A DNA stretch of 64,000 nt, taken from NCBI RefSeq assembly GCF_011320225.1, contig NZ_JAAOEN010000009.1, forward strand, positions 124,001-188,000. Direction: 5' to 3'. Below the pieces are notes generated by a model. That model was not told the origin of the DNA. It ran no database searches and saw only the letters and a list, made by a program, of their open reading frames with translations. Position numbers and translations under genes: made by a program. This DNA is from Phytoactinopolyspora limicola. Lineage in GTDB: Bacteria; Actinomycetota; Actinomycetes; Jiangellales; Jiangellaceae. Of the stretch, positions 1-8,070 are shown one piece after another (positions within the stretch are counted from its first letter, which is position 1; each line of letters opens with the position of its first letter).

Positions 1-1407
1 GAGGTAGTCCGGGTCGGTGGGGAGTCCCGACGAGAGCACGGTGGCTCCGCCCCGGGTCACGAGCACATCATCCTCGATGCGGATGCCGATGCCGCGGAGA
101 TACTCCGGTACCCGCTCATCGGTGTCTTGAAAGTACAAGCCCGGCTCGACGGTAAGCACGTAGCCTTCTTCGAGGATGCCGTCCCGATACTTCGACGGCC
201 GGGACTGCGCACAGTCGTGGACGTCCAATCCGAGCATGTGACCGGACGGCGCCAGTGTCCAACGCCAGTAGAGCATGGAGTCCTTGTACAACGCCTGTTC
301 GGCGCTGACCGGCAGCACCCCCAGATCGTCGAGCCCATGCGCCAGAACCTCCATACATGCCTGGTGGATCTCGGCGAAGGCGACTCCGGGCCGGATCGCG
401 TCGATCCCGGCCCGTTGTGCGGTGAGGACGATCTCGTACAGGTCTCGCTGGATGGCCGTGAACCGGCCGGTGACCGGGATGGTGCGGGTGACATCGGCGG
501 TGTAGAAGTGCCGGTTCTCGACCCCCATGTCCATCAGCAGGAGGTCACCCGGGACGATCTGGCCGTTGTTGCGGGCCCAGTGCAGGATCGTCGCACGCGC
601 CCCGCTGGCCACGACCGACAGGTAGCCGACGTCGTTGCCGTCGTGGCGGGCGCGCGCCGCGAACAGCCCGTCGACGAGCCGCTCGGACACCGGCCGGTCC
701 GCGGGAAGGGCGCGAGCGACGTCCTCGAAACCCAGCACCGTCGCGTCGACCGCCGCCTGGAGTTGTTCGAGCTCCCAGTCATCCTTGACCAGCCGCAGTT
801 CGGCGAGCACCTGGTCGAGTGCGGCATCGTGCACCGGCGCGGAAAGGTCAGGGGGAAGGAACTGGTCCACCGATTCGTCGTACCCGCGCAACACACGAGC
901 ACGCGAGCTGGTGAGGCGGGTGAGATCGGTGCTCAGGGAGGTGAGGTCGACGGTCGTGATCTGGAGCAGCTCTTCCTTCTCCGCGAGCGAATGCCTGCGC
1001 CCGGTCCACAACTCTCCGTGCTGCGTATCACGGAAGAATTCGCCATTGGTTCGCGACGAACGTCCCCGGGAATACAGGACCGCCGTATGGCCACCGCTGG
1101 CCGGGTAGAACACCAGGACACCGTCGGGGTCGTAGTCTCCGGTCAACCAGGCGAAGTTGCTCGACGGCCGGAACGGATAGGTCGTGCCGTTGGAGCGCGT
1201 CTTCTCCTGGCCGCTGGGCACGACGATCGTCTCGCCGGGAAATGCTTGTGACACCGCTGACCGGCGTTGCGCGTGTGCCACCGGCTGACCATCGTCCGGT
1301 GGCGCCCCGGCGTCGGCCGCGGCATCGCTCCATCCGTCGCGCATGAACTCCATCAGCGCGGGCGGGAGATTGGGCTCGTGAGCACGTACGCTCGGCGCTT
1401 CGGTCAT
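1..1407 (-). CDS. pepP: Xaa-Pro aminopeptidase (aminopeptidase P, M24B), 3' end outside window
   Basis: This is a cytoplasmic metallopeptidase that removes N-terminal residues preceding proline. The minus-strand frame stays open from the ATG at 1407 to the window edge (469 codons) and reads as an M24B protein. An N-terminal creatinase-like domain (with PFRPSSNFAWLTG) is followed by the pita-bread catalytic domain. Metal-ligand segments are visible in order: MDMGVENRHFYTADVTRT (two Asp), SGHMLGLDVHD (His), TVEPGLYF (Glu) and RIEDDVLVT (Glu). Only the last few residues are missing. The start shares one base with the stop of the hydrolase upstream (TGATG), so the two are probably translationally coupled. 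Confidence in the family is high. Confidence 0.93.
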   Translation of the reverse strand, partial: MTEAPSVRAHEPNLPPALMEFMRDGWSDAAADAGAPPDDGQPVAHAQRRSAVSQAFPGETIVVPSGQEKTRSNGTTYPFRPSSNFAWLTGDYDPDGVLVFYPASGGHTAVLYSRGRSSRTNGEFFRDTQHGELWTGRRHSLAEKEELLQITTVDLTSLSTDLTRLTSSRARVLRGYDESVDQFLPPDLSAPVHDAALDQVLAELRLVKDDWELEQLQAAVDATVLGFEDVARALPADRPVSERLVDGLFAARARHDGNDVGYLSVVASGARATILHWARNNGQIVPGDLLLMDMGVENRHFYTADVTRTIPVTGRFTAIQRDLYEIVLTAQRAGIDAIRPGVAFAEIHQACMEVLAHGLDDLGVLPVSAEQALYKDSMLYWRWTLAPSGHMLGLDVHDCAQSRPSKYRDGILEEGYVLTVEPGLYFQDTDERVPEYLRGIGIRIEDDVLVTRGGATVLSSGLPTDPDYL

Positions 1408-2270
1408 CACACCGTTCCTGTTCTCGGGTTGGCCGCGGACGCGATGAAATCGGCGACCAGGGCCGCGAACCGCTGTGGGTGTTCCTCCGCGGGGTAGTGG
1501 CCGCAATCGGGCAGGACGACGCCCGTCACGTCGGAGGCCGCCTGGCCGATGCTGGCTTCGACGGCGCCCGCCATCGCTTGGTCTCCGCCAACGGCGAGAA
1601 CGGGAGTAGTCAGGGGCTCTTCGGCGGTGCGCCGGTTCAGCTCGGCGTCGTCGATGGCCGTTCGGTAATAGGCCAGCGCGACCCGAAGGGAACCGGGGCG
1701 CATGTACGCCCGGCGGTACTCCTCCACCACGTCTGGTGGAAGGGGGTGACCGGCGGCCGTGAGCGCCCAGAAGATTCCGAGGTATTCCTGCTCCCGGCCG
1801 GTGATCAGTAGTTCCGGAACGTCGTCCGCTGCGTGGAAGGCGTTGTGCCACCGTGGATAACGTTCGTTGACCAGGGCTGGTGACACGTCCAGGCCGGGAA
1901 GCAACTCTTCCTCGACGACGAGATGGCTGACGTTGTCCCGATAGGCGGCGGCGAGCGCGTACGCCACCGACCCTCCGAAGTCGTGTCCGACGAGTGCGAA
2001 CCGGTCGGCTCCGACATGTGCGGCGACGGCCACGACATCGTCGGCCAGCGTACGTTTGTCGTAACCGCCTGCCGGCCGATCGGAGTCGCCGAGGCCGCGC
2101 AGATCCGGTGCGATCACCAGATGATGCTCCGCCAGTACCGATATCGTCGTTCGCCAGTGGTACCACGTCACCGGCCAACCATGGAGCAAAACAACCGGAC
2201 TGCCACGGCCGGCGACGACGGTGTGAATCCCGACGCCGTTGGCGTCGACCCGGAGATGCCGGACGTTCAT
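1407..2270 (-). CDS. Alpha/beta hydrolase, epoxide-hydrolase-like
   Basis: A 287-residue alpha/beta-hydrolase-fold enzyme of the epoxide hydrolase/haloalkane dehalogenase group. Visible marks are the oxyanion-hole segment VVLLHGWPVTWYHW, the PDLRGLGDSDRP strand-turn, the nucleophile elbow LVGHDFGG (nucleophile Asp, as in epoxide hydrolases) and a late GCGHYPAEEHP with the catalytic His. The frame opens further upstream, but the ATG at 2270 forms an ATGA overlap with the CGNR gene and starts directly at the family's N-terminus (MNVRHLRVDANG). Substrate cannot be told. It lies in an operon with a CGNR regulator before it and aminopeptidase P after it. Confidence 0.88.
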   Translation of the reverse strand: MNVRHLRVDANGVGIHTVVAGRGSPVVLLHGWPVTWYHWRTTISVLAEHHLVIAPDLRGLGDSDRPAGGYDKRTLADDVVAVAAHVGADRFALVGHDFGGSVAYALAAAYRDNVSHLVVEEELLPGLDVSPALVNERYPRWHNAFHAADDVPELLITGREQEYLGIFWALTAAGHPLPPDVVEEYRRAYMRPGSLRVALAYYRTAIDDAELNRRTAEEPLTTPVLAVGGDQAMAGAVEASIGQAASDVTGVVLPDCGHYPAEEHPQRFAALVADFIASAANPRTGTV

Positions 2271-2839
2271 GGTTGTATCGACGCCTTCCGGGCCCGATGG
2301 GCGGCGACCTTGGCCCGGTTGCCGCATTCACGCATCGAGCACCAGCGACGTGTCCGGCCCCGGGACCAGTCGATGTACGGCATCCCGCAATCGGCCGCTT
2401 CGCACGCCTTCAGGAGCGCCGTACGCGAGTCGCCGAGCAACTCGATGAGGTCGACCGCGATGTAGGCGAGTGCACCGTCGACCCCGATACCAGAGGCGGA
2501 GGCCAGCTCGAACGTCCCCGTGGTCGCCAGCTGAGGGGGAGCCGGGCGCTGCAACGCCCACGCATTGACTTCGGCGACATCGGAGACCGCTGCCGCCCGT
2601 CCAGTCATGCGCGCGCTGATCAGCCGATGCGCCGCCTCGCGCAAGGCCCGGGCTCGGGCGAGGTCCTCCTGGGTAGCGGTGATGTGTTCACGGCACAGGT
2701 CGGCGCGCCGTAGCCAGTCGGCGAGACGCTGCGGGCTGGTCAGGCGTTCTAGCCCACCGGCGCCGCGTCGGCCCACGGTCGCGACGAAATCGGTGGCGAG
2801 TGAACCCGTGTAGAACCGGAACTCGTCGGCGGATGCCAT
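2267..2839 (-). CDS. CGNR zinc-finger / ABATE-domain protein, putative transcriptional regulator
   Basis: A 190-residue protein with the usual two-part layout. The N-terminal 140 or so residues match the helical ABATE domain (SLATDFVATVGRRG..., ADWLRRADL). The C-terminal zinc finger has Cys residues in CGMPYIDWS and in RRWCSMRECGNRAKVAAHR, which gives the family its CGNR name. Members are thought to be stress-linked DNA-binding regulators. It is first in a likely three-gene operon with the hydrolase and pepP. A short inverted repeat lies just upstream and could be its own operator, which is inference. Confidence 0.88.
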   Translation of the reverse strand: MASADEFRFYTGSLATDFVATVGRRGAGGLERLTSPQRLADWLRRADLCREHITATQEDLARARALREAAHRLISARMTGRAAAVSDVAEVNAWALQRPAPPQLATTGTFELASASGIGVDGALAYIAVDLIELLGDSRTALLKACEAADCGMPYIDWSRGRTRRWCSMRECGNRAKVAAHRARKASIQP

Positions 2840-2848
2840 GGATCGAAT

Positions 2849-2869
2849 GTAACCTGCTTATGTGGTTAC
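2849..2869. promoter_or_regulatory. Inverted repeat GTAACC-N9-GGTTAC upstream of CGNR gene
   Basis: A perfect 6-bp inverted repeat sits about 10 bp before the CGNR start codon, in the short gap to the methyltransferase gene. The position suits an autoregulatory operator. There is no direct evidence of binding. Confidence 0.35.
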
Positions 2870-2947
2870 CGCAAGATGGAGTGGTGCGAGGTCCCCTGCG
2901 CTCGCGAGGTGGTGGGCCAGGGGCCAGTAGGTGTGGTGAGACCTGCG

Positions 2948-3676
2948 TCAGCAGGTGGCTCGGAACACGGCAATCCTCGAGTTGTCGTCGAGCGGGGTGC
3001 CGTCCCAATCCCCGTAGTAGGCGACATCGGTGAAACCTGCCGCGTACAGATCCCGTCGAAGCTCCTCCGCGCTGCGGAAGTACAGGACGCTGGTGTACAC
3101 CCGGTCCTCGCCGTCGGGGAACACGTTGTGGGCGTCGAAGGTCACTCGCCCCTCGTGGACGTCGATGACGGTGAGCCATTCCCGCAGGTGTCCGACCGGG
3201 GTGTCGCGTTCGTGATAGGTCGCCTCCGGTGTCCAGGATTCCCATGCGCGGCGGGCCGGATTGCGGGACTCGAAGCTGAACGTCCCGCCGGGGCGTAGTG
3301 CACGGGCGATGGAGGTCAGGGTCCGGGGTAGTTCCCCTGGGGCGACGTGCATGATGGCGTTTCCGGTACAGATGGCGAGATCGGTGGTTGCGTTCGGCGC
3401 GAGCGCGGACGCGTCGCCGTGGATCCACGTCACAGAGTCGGCGCCCGGCTGCCGGCGGGCGTAGTCCAGCATGGTCTGGCTCGGGTCGACGCCGATCACG
3501 GTGCGGCCGGGAGTGGCCAATGACCGGGTCAGCAAGCCGGTGCCGCAGCCTAGGTCGATGATCGAGTGCGCATCGAGTTCGTCGGCCAACGTGCGGTAGA
3601 AGGCGCGGTCTTCGCCGTCCGGGTTGTCGATGTCGTACAACGGGACGAGCTCCGGGTCGCGGTAAGGATCATCCAC
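2948..3676 (-). CDS. Class I SAM-dependent methyltransferase
   Basis: A 242-residue Rossmann-fold methyltransferase. Motif I is IIDLGCGTGLLTRSLA (around residue 41), followed by an acidic end of strand 2 (VIGVDPSQTMLDYAR) and LAICTGNAIMHVAPGE as motif IV. The C-terminal half has the beta hairpin common in small-molecule methyltransferases (RDLYAAGFTDVAYYGDWDG). The acceptor is unknown. The gene stands alone with 108 bp before the CGNR gene's start, so it is probably transcribed from its own promoter. Confidence 0.88.
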   Translation of the reverse strand: MDDPYRDPELVPLYDIDNPDGEDRAFYRTLADELDAHSIIDLGCGTGLLTRSLATPGRTVIGVDPSQTMLDYARRQPGADSVTWIHGDASALAPNATTDLAICTGNAIMHVAPGELPRTLTSIARALRPGGTFSFESRNPARRAWESWTPEATYHERDTPVGHLREWLTVIDVHEGRVTFDAHNVFPDGEDRVYTSVLYFRSAEELRRDLYAAGFTDVAYYGDWDGTPLDDNSRIAVFRATC

Positions 3677-3848
3677 CGCCCAGACGATAGCCGGGAGATT
3701 GTGTCTCCAGCGAGCTCTTTTCAGCCGCCGGTGATGGTGCTTGCTGTGCCTGAGGCGAGCATGCTATGCCGCCGAACAGACCAACCGGTCGGAAGAAGTC
3801 GCCAGTCCTGGAAGTCCTTCCGGGTGTGTTCGGCGGTAGAGGAGCGCG

Positions 3849-4365
3849 ATGAACCAGTTCATAAACGCCGATGATCAGTATGGTCTCTCGTCCGGTGCCA
3901 TCGCGGGTGACCTGGTTTTCGCCGCGGCCATGACGCTGATCAGGGGAACGATACAGCGTGACGCGGAGGCAGTGACCAGTGCCGAGGAGTTCGCGCGGGC
4001 CATCGCCCGTGAGACCGGCAACGCCCTGTGCACCCAAGCGCGCGGCGAGGTTCGGCTGTCGATCGACACCCTGTATTACTTCGCCGGCCTCGCTGGTGAG
4101 CTGAAAGGAATCACCATTCCCCTCGGGTGAAGGGGTGCTGAGTTATACCGGCCGGGAGCCCATCGGGGTGTAGGTGGGATCATCCCGTGGAACGGGCCGG
4201 TCGGCCTGGCCTGCCTGAAGCTCGGACCGGCGCTCGCGGCCGGCAACTCGGTGGTCATCAAGCCGAGGAGGACGCCTCGCTGTGCGTGCTGCTGCTGGCG
4301 GAGATCTTCCACGATGTGTTCCCGCCCGGGGTCGTCAATGTCATCACGGGTCTGGGGGAGGAGCG
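3849..4365 (+). pseudogene. Decayed aldehyde dehydrogenase fragment with three frameshifts
   Basis: The first open stretch (3849-4130, 93 codons) carries ALDH N-terminal sequence (EEFARAIARETGN, DTLYYFAGLAGELKG). After an extra base near 4126 the frame changes to [16 protein letters not shown] missing base near 4171 then leads into [19 protein letters not shown] and [10 protein letters not shown], and another missing base near 4266 leads into [14 protein letters not shown] and [14 protein letters not shown]. The match stops at 4365, before the catalytic Cys region, so the gene is also truncated. The first 25 residues (YGLSSGAIAGDL) look more like an ALDH C-terminal segment, suggesting rearrangement. 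It is non-functional as an enzyme. The decay borders an acquired-looking ATPase gene. Confidence 0.8.
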
Positions 4366-4390
4366 CAGTGCACCAGCAGCGTTCGCTAGA

Positions 4391-4442
4391 TTACTCAAAC
4401 TGATCATAGTAAGATTTATTTGACTAAGTTCAATTTGAGTAA
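4391..4442. promoter_or_regulatory. AT-rich promoter region with 9-bp inverted repeat
   Basis: TTACTCAAA (4391-4399) and TTTGAGTAA (4434-4442) form a perfect inverted repeat flanking a very AT-rich stretch just before the ATPase start at 4452. The composition is unlike the surrounding GC-rich DNA. It may be an operator and promoter brought in with the ATPase gene. Function is inferred from position only. Confidence 0.4.
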
Positions 4443-4451
4443 GGGAGTTCG

Positions 4452-5894
4452 ATGGTGGGTTTCGTGGGGCGCGAGCGCGAACTGCGGCTAGTGAGTCAAC
4501 ATCTCGATTGGGTCGAAGAAGGACGAGGCGACCAGCGCGGACGTGCGCTGCTGCTGCGAGGACGGCGACGCGTAGGCAAATCGCGATTGATCGACGTCTT
4601 CTGCCGACGTGCGGGAGTGCCGTACGTCGTGCATCAGGCGACTCGCGGCCGGCGGCCCGATGCCGAGAGGGCGGCTTTCATGGAGTCGGTGCTTCGATCC
4701 AGCCTTCCTGACCGCGAGCAACTACGTGGTGTTCAGGTCGGCAGCTGGGAGGCAGCTTGGCGTCAGCTGAGCATCGCCCTTCCGCATGATGTCCCCTCTG
4801 TCGTCGTGTTGGACGAGATGCCATGGCTGCTCGAGCAGGATCCCGAAGCTGAAGGGATCCTCCAAACCGTCTGGGACAGAGATCTGAGCGCCAAACCTGT
4901 ATTGCTCATCTTGATCGGGAGCGATCTGGCGATGATGGAGCGGCTGTCGGAGTACGGTCGCCCATTTCACCAGCGCGCCGTGGAGATGGTGCTCGCGCCA
5001 CTCACGCCATACGACGTAATGACGATGACCGGCCTGCCGCCCGCGGAGGCCATAGACGCACACTTGATCACTGGTGGCCTTCCGCTGATCTGTCAGGAGT
5101 GGCGTGCAGGTTGGAGCCGAGAACAGTTCCTTGCGCAGGCGTTGGATGACCCGACGTCGCCTCTCCTTGTGTCGGCCGAGAGAATACTGGCCGCCGAGTT
5201 CCCCGCGGCGCTTCAATCTCGAACCGTGCTGTCGGCCGTCGGGAGCGGCGAACGAACGTTCAGCTCGATCGCGTCCAAGGCCGGCAACGCCGACGCTCCA
5301 CTGGCCCCAGGCTCGCTCAACCCGGCACTCAAGGCCCTCGCACGCAAGCGGCTGATCGCTGTCGATGCTCCCTTGTCCACGAAGCCAGGTGACAAAGACC
5401 GTCGCTATCGGGTGGCCGATAGCTATCTTCGGTTCTGGTTGTACTTTCTCGAGAACGGACTGCCCGAGGTTGAGCGGGGAGCAGGAAGTCGTGTTGTCGA
5501 GACGATCGAGCGTGGATGGCCTTCGTGGCGGGGGCGTGCCGTGGAACCGCTGGTGCGGGAGTCGTTGACGCGATTGCTTGCCGGCGGAGAATGGGGCGAC
5601 GTCCGAGTGGTGGGTGGCTGGTGGCCGCGGACTAACAATCCTGAGGTCGATGTCGTGGGAGCAGATCGACAGGCGCCGGCTCGAAAGGTCTGTTTTGTCG
5701 GTTCGATCAAATGGCGGGAGCACGACGCCTTCGACCACCGTGATCTCGTGGCTCTCGTCAACGAGGCTCAGCTAGTGCCAGGTTCGTCACCGGAAACGCC
5801 ACTTATCGGGGTATCGCGCTCCGGCTTCTCGGCAGCCGAAGGGCTTGCCGCGACAGTTGAGCCTGATCACCTTGTCGACGCGTGGGCCCTCTGA
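4452..5894 (+). CDS. ATP-binding protein, archaeal-type ATPase with C-terminal DUF234 domain
   Basis: A 480-residue protein. The N-terminal P-loop ATPase has Walker A LRGRRRVGKSRL (around residue 35) and Walker B VVVLDEMPWLL (around 118), followed by a winged-helix segment (LNPALKALARKRLIAVDAPL). The C-terminal domain after about residue 340 matches DUF234, with a nuclease-like core: NNPEVDVVGADR, then CFVGSIKWREHDAFDHRDL. Such proteins are found patchily in bacteria and archaea, and their role is not settled; a selfish or defence role has been suggested for related ATPases. The gene has its own AT-rich promoter region and follows a wrecked ALDH gene, which suggests horizontal arrival. ATG start with AGGGAG just upstream. 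Confidence 0.82.
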   Translation: MVGFVGRERELRLVSQHLDWVEEGRGDQRGRALLLRGRRRVGKSRLIDVFCRRAGVPYVVHQATRGRRPDAERAAFMESVLRSSLPDREQLRGVQVGSWEAAWRQLSIALPHDVPSVVVLDEMPWLLEQDPEAEGILQTVWDRDLSAKPVLLILIGSDLAMMERLSEYGRPFHQRAVEMVLAPLTPYDVMTMTGLPPAEAIDAHLITGGLPLICQEWRAGWSREQFLAQALDDPTSPLLVSAERILAAEFPAALQSRTVLSAVGSGERTFSSIASKAGNADAPLAPGSLNPALKALARKRLIAVDAPLSTKPGDKDRRYRVADSYLRFWLYFLENGLPEVERGAGSRVVETIERGWPSWRGRAVEPLVRESLTRLLAGGEWGDVRVVGGWWPRTNNPEVDVVGADRQAPARKVCFVGSIKWREHDAFDHRDLVALVNEAQLVPGSSPETPLIGVSRSGFSAAEGLAATVEPDHLVDAWAL

Positions 5895-5992
5895 CACTGC
5901 TGGCCTGGCGCACTGACTACGGCACCGGCCGGGACTGGATATGTTCCTCGCCGAGTCCGTGCTCGCCGCCCGGCAGGAGAACCTGTGGAGTT

Positions 5993-7018
5993 TCATCGCC
6001 GGCGGGTGAGCAGCCACAGCAGGTACAACCCGCCGATGCAGACGGTCACCGCCCCGACGGGTACGGTCAGCCCGCTGAAGGCGTGCTGCGCGATCAGGTC
6101 GGACAGGGTCAGCAAACTGGCCCCCACCAGCGCCGCCGTGCTCAGGGTGATCGTGCCGGTCCGGGTGAGCCGCCGGGCCAGCTGCGGGGCGGCCAGCGCG
6201 ACGAACGAGATCGGTCCGGCCACGGCGGTGACAGCGGCGGTGAGACCGACGCCGACGACGATCAGCGCGAGTTTGGTGGGCTCCGTCCGCACCCCCTGCA
6301 TAGCGGCCGTCTCGTCGCCGAGCTCGAGCTGGCGCATGGCAGGAGCGGCGAACACGAGGAGCAGCGTCAGGATGGCCACCGCGACGATGCCGGGTACCGC
6401 ATGGCTCCAGCGCAGCCCGTTGAGGGTTCCCGCCCCCCAGACCGCCGCCCGTAGCGCGATCCCGAGCTCGGCCTTGACGGTGATCCAGGTGTTGACCGAC
6501 GTCAGCATCGAGCTGATCGCGATCCCTACGATGATCAGCCGGAACCCCTGCATCCCGTGCCGGAAGGCGACGAGGTAGATGATGGCGGCGGTCGCCAGCC
6601 CGCCCGCCAGCGCACCGGTGGCGGTCGCGTGAAAGCCGACGCCACCGGCCATGATCACGACGAGTACACCGGTGAACGAACCCACGGAGAACCCGACGAT
6701 GTCCGGGCTGCCGAGCGGGTTGCGGGTCAACGATTGGAAAATCGCCCCGCTCAGGGCGAGTGCCGCCCCGAAGACGGCTGCGGCGACCGCTCGTGGCGCT
6801 CGCCACTGGAAGACCACCGTCGTGGCTTGATCGGCGCCCTGGCCACCGAACACCGCGACCAACTCGTCGAGGGGAATGGTGTAGGAGCCCAGCATGAGCG
6901 CCGCCGCGGTGGCGGCCAGGAGCACTCCGAGCAGGGCACCGTTCACCACGAGGACCCGGCGCGGTATCCGGCCGGAGAACGGTCCGGCACGCAGGACGAG
7001 GGTGGTGGGTGTGGTCAT
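5993..7018 (-). CDS. FecCD-family iron-siderophore ABC transporter permease
   Basis: A 341-residue integral membrane permease of the BtuC/FecD family with about nine to ten hydrophobic segments. Family marks are ALSGAIFQSLTRNPLGSPDIVGFSVGS and the cytoplasmic coupling region LGDETAAMQGVRTEPTKLALIVVGVGLTAAVTAVAGPISFVALAAPQLAR. The frame opens upstream, but the ATG at 7018 (ATGACCACACCC) makes an ATGA overlap with the preceding permease gene and is preferred. It pairs with the neighbouring permease to form a heterodimer importing ferric siderophore. No ATPase gene is present in this module, so a partner ATPase must come from elsewhere. Confidence 0.93.
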   Translation of the reverse strand: MTTPTTLVLRAGPFSGRIPRRVLVVNGALLGVLLAATAAALMLGSYTIPLDELVAVFGGQGADQATTVVFQWRAPRAVAAAVFGAALALSGAIFQSLTRNPLGSPDIVGFSVGSFTGVLVVIMAGGVGFHATATGALAGGLATAAIIYLVAFRHGMQGFRLIIVGIAISSMLTSVNTWITVKAELGIALRAAVWGAGTLNGLRWSHAVPGIVAVAILTLLLVFAAPAMRQLELGDETAAMQGVRTEPTKLALIVVGVGLTAAVTAVAGPISFVALAAPQLARRLTRTGTITLSTAALVGASLLTLSDLIAQHAFSGLTVPVGAVTVCIGGLYLLWLLTRRR

Positions 7019-8070
7019 AACGCGCTCGCTCTGGTGCGCCGGATCAGCAGCATGAGAACGGGGGCGCCGATGAAGGCGGTGACGATGCCGACCTGCAACT
7101 CGCCCGGCCAGACCACGAGCCGGCCGACGATGTCGGAGACGAGCAGCAGCGTCGGCGCCAGCAATAGCGTGAACGGCAGGATCCACCGCTGGTCAGGACC
7201 GGTGAGCCAGCGCACCGCATGGGGCACCATGAGGCCGACGAAACCGATCGGGCCGGCCGCGGCAGTGGCGGCGCCACACAGGAGGGTGACGGCGACGATG
7301 CAGGTCACGCGCATGGCGATGACGTTGACACCGAGCGCGCGGGCGGTCTCCTCACCCAGTCCCATGGCGTTGAGCGAGCGCGCGCACACCATGGCGAGCA
7401 CCAGCCCGGCGACGATGAACCCGGCCACTGACCCGATGGTGCCAGGGGGCCGGTCGGAGATACTTCCCGCACCCCAGAACCGCATGTGGTCGAAGGTCTC
7501 CGCATCGAGCAAGGTCAGCGCCGAGGAGATCCCGCCGAGCACCGCCGACAACGCGACCCCCACCAGCGTCAGCCGCAGGGGTGTGACGCCACCAGCGCCT
7601 CCGGCACCCCGGGCGGCGATCGTATAGACGAGAGCTGTGGCCAGCAACGCTCCAGCAAACGCCAGCGGAAGGTATTGATATGTGCGGGTGACCCCGAGCA
7701 GCGCGACACCGACGACGACGGCGAAGCCGGCTCCGGCGTTGACGCCGAGGATTCCCGGGTCGGCCAGCGGGTTGCGGGTGAACGCCTGGATGAGCGCGCC
7801 GGACACCCCGAACGCGGCCCCGGCCAGGACACCGAGCACGGTCCGCGGCACCCGTAGCTCCCGGACCACCAGGTGTGCGTCCGATCCGTCCGGCGCGGTC
7901 AACGCGTCCAGCACGGTCGGGAACGAAATCGGCCGGGAACCGATCGCCAGGCTGGCGATCACCGCCACGGCCAGGCAGAGCGCGGCGACCATCAGCCAGA
8001 CCACGCGCGCCCGTGCGGGCGTCGTGGTCGACTCTTCGACGATCCGGCCCGGCCTGGCCGTTACCGACAC
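7015..8070 (-). CDS. FecCD-family iron-siderophore ABC transporter permease
   Basis: A 351-residue second FecCD permease, partner of the gene after it. It carries GVSGALIQAFTRNPLADPGILGVNAGAGFAVV and the coupling-helix segment LGEETARALGVNVIAMRVTCIVAVTLLCGAATAAAGPIGFVGLMVPHAVR. The frame allows an ATG at 8094, 34 bases inside the preceding gene, but that start has no ribosome binding site. The GTG at 8070 has GAGG about ten bases upstream and overlaps by only ten bases, so it is chosen. It is a membrane component of ferric-siderophore import. Confidence 0.92.
   Translation of the reverse strand: MSVTARPGRIVEESTTTPARARVVWLMVAALCLAVAVIASLAIGSRPISFPTVLDALTAPDGSDAHLVVRELRVPRTVLGVLAGAAFGVSGALIQAFTRNPLADPGILGVNAGAGFAVVVGVALLGVTRTYQYLPLAFAGALLATALVYTIAARGAGGAGGVTPLRLTLVGVALSAVLGGISSALTLLDAETFDHMRFWGAGSISDRPPGTIGSVAGFIVAGLVLAMVCARSLNAMGLGEETARALGVNVIAMRVTCIVAVTLLCGAATAAAGPIGFVGLMVPHAVRWLTGPDQRWILPFTLLLAPTLLLVSDIVGRLVVWPGELQVGIVTAFIGAPVLMLLIRRTRASAL

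Noticed and set aside
127-1251. Long plus-strand open frame (374 codons)
   Set aside because: It is antisense to the aminopeptidase P gene and has no family resemblance; the minus-strand frame carries all metal-ligand motifs.
5895-5992. Possible gene tail reading FLAESVLAARQENLWSFIAGG before a stop
   Set aside because: Too short to assign; perhaps debris of the rearrangement near the DUF234 ATPase.
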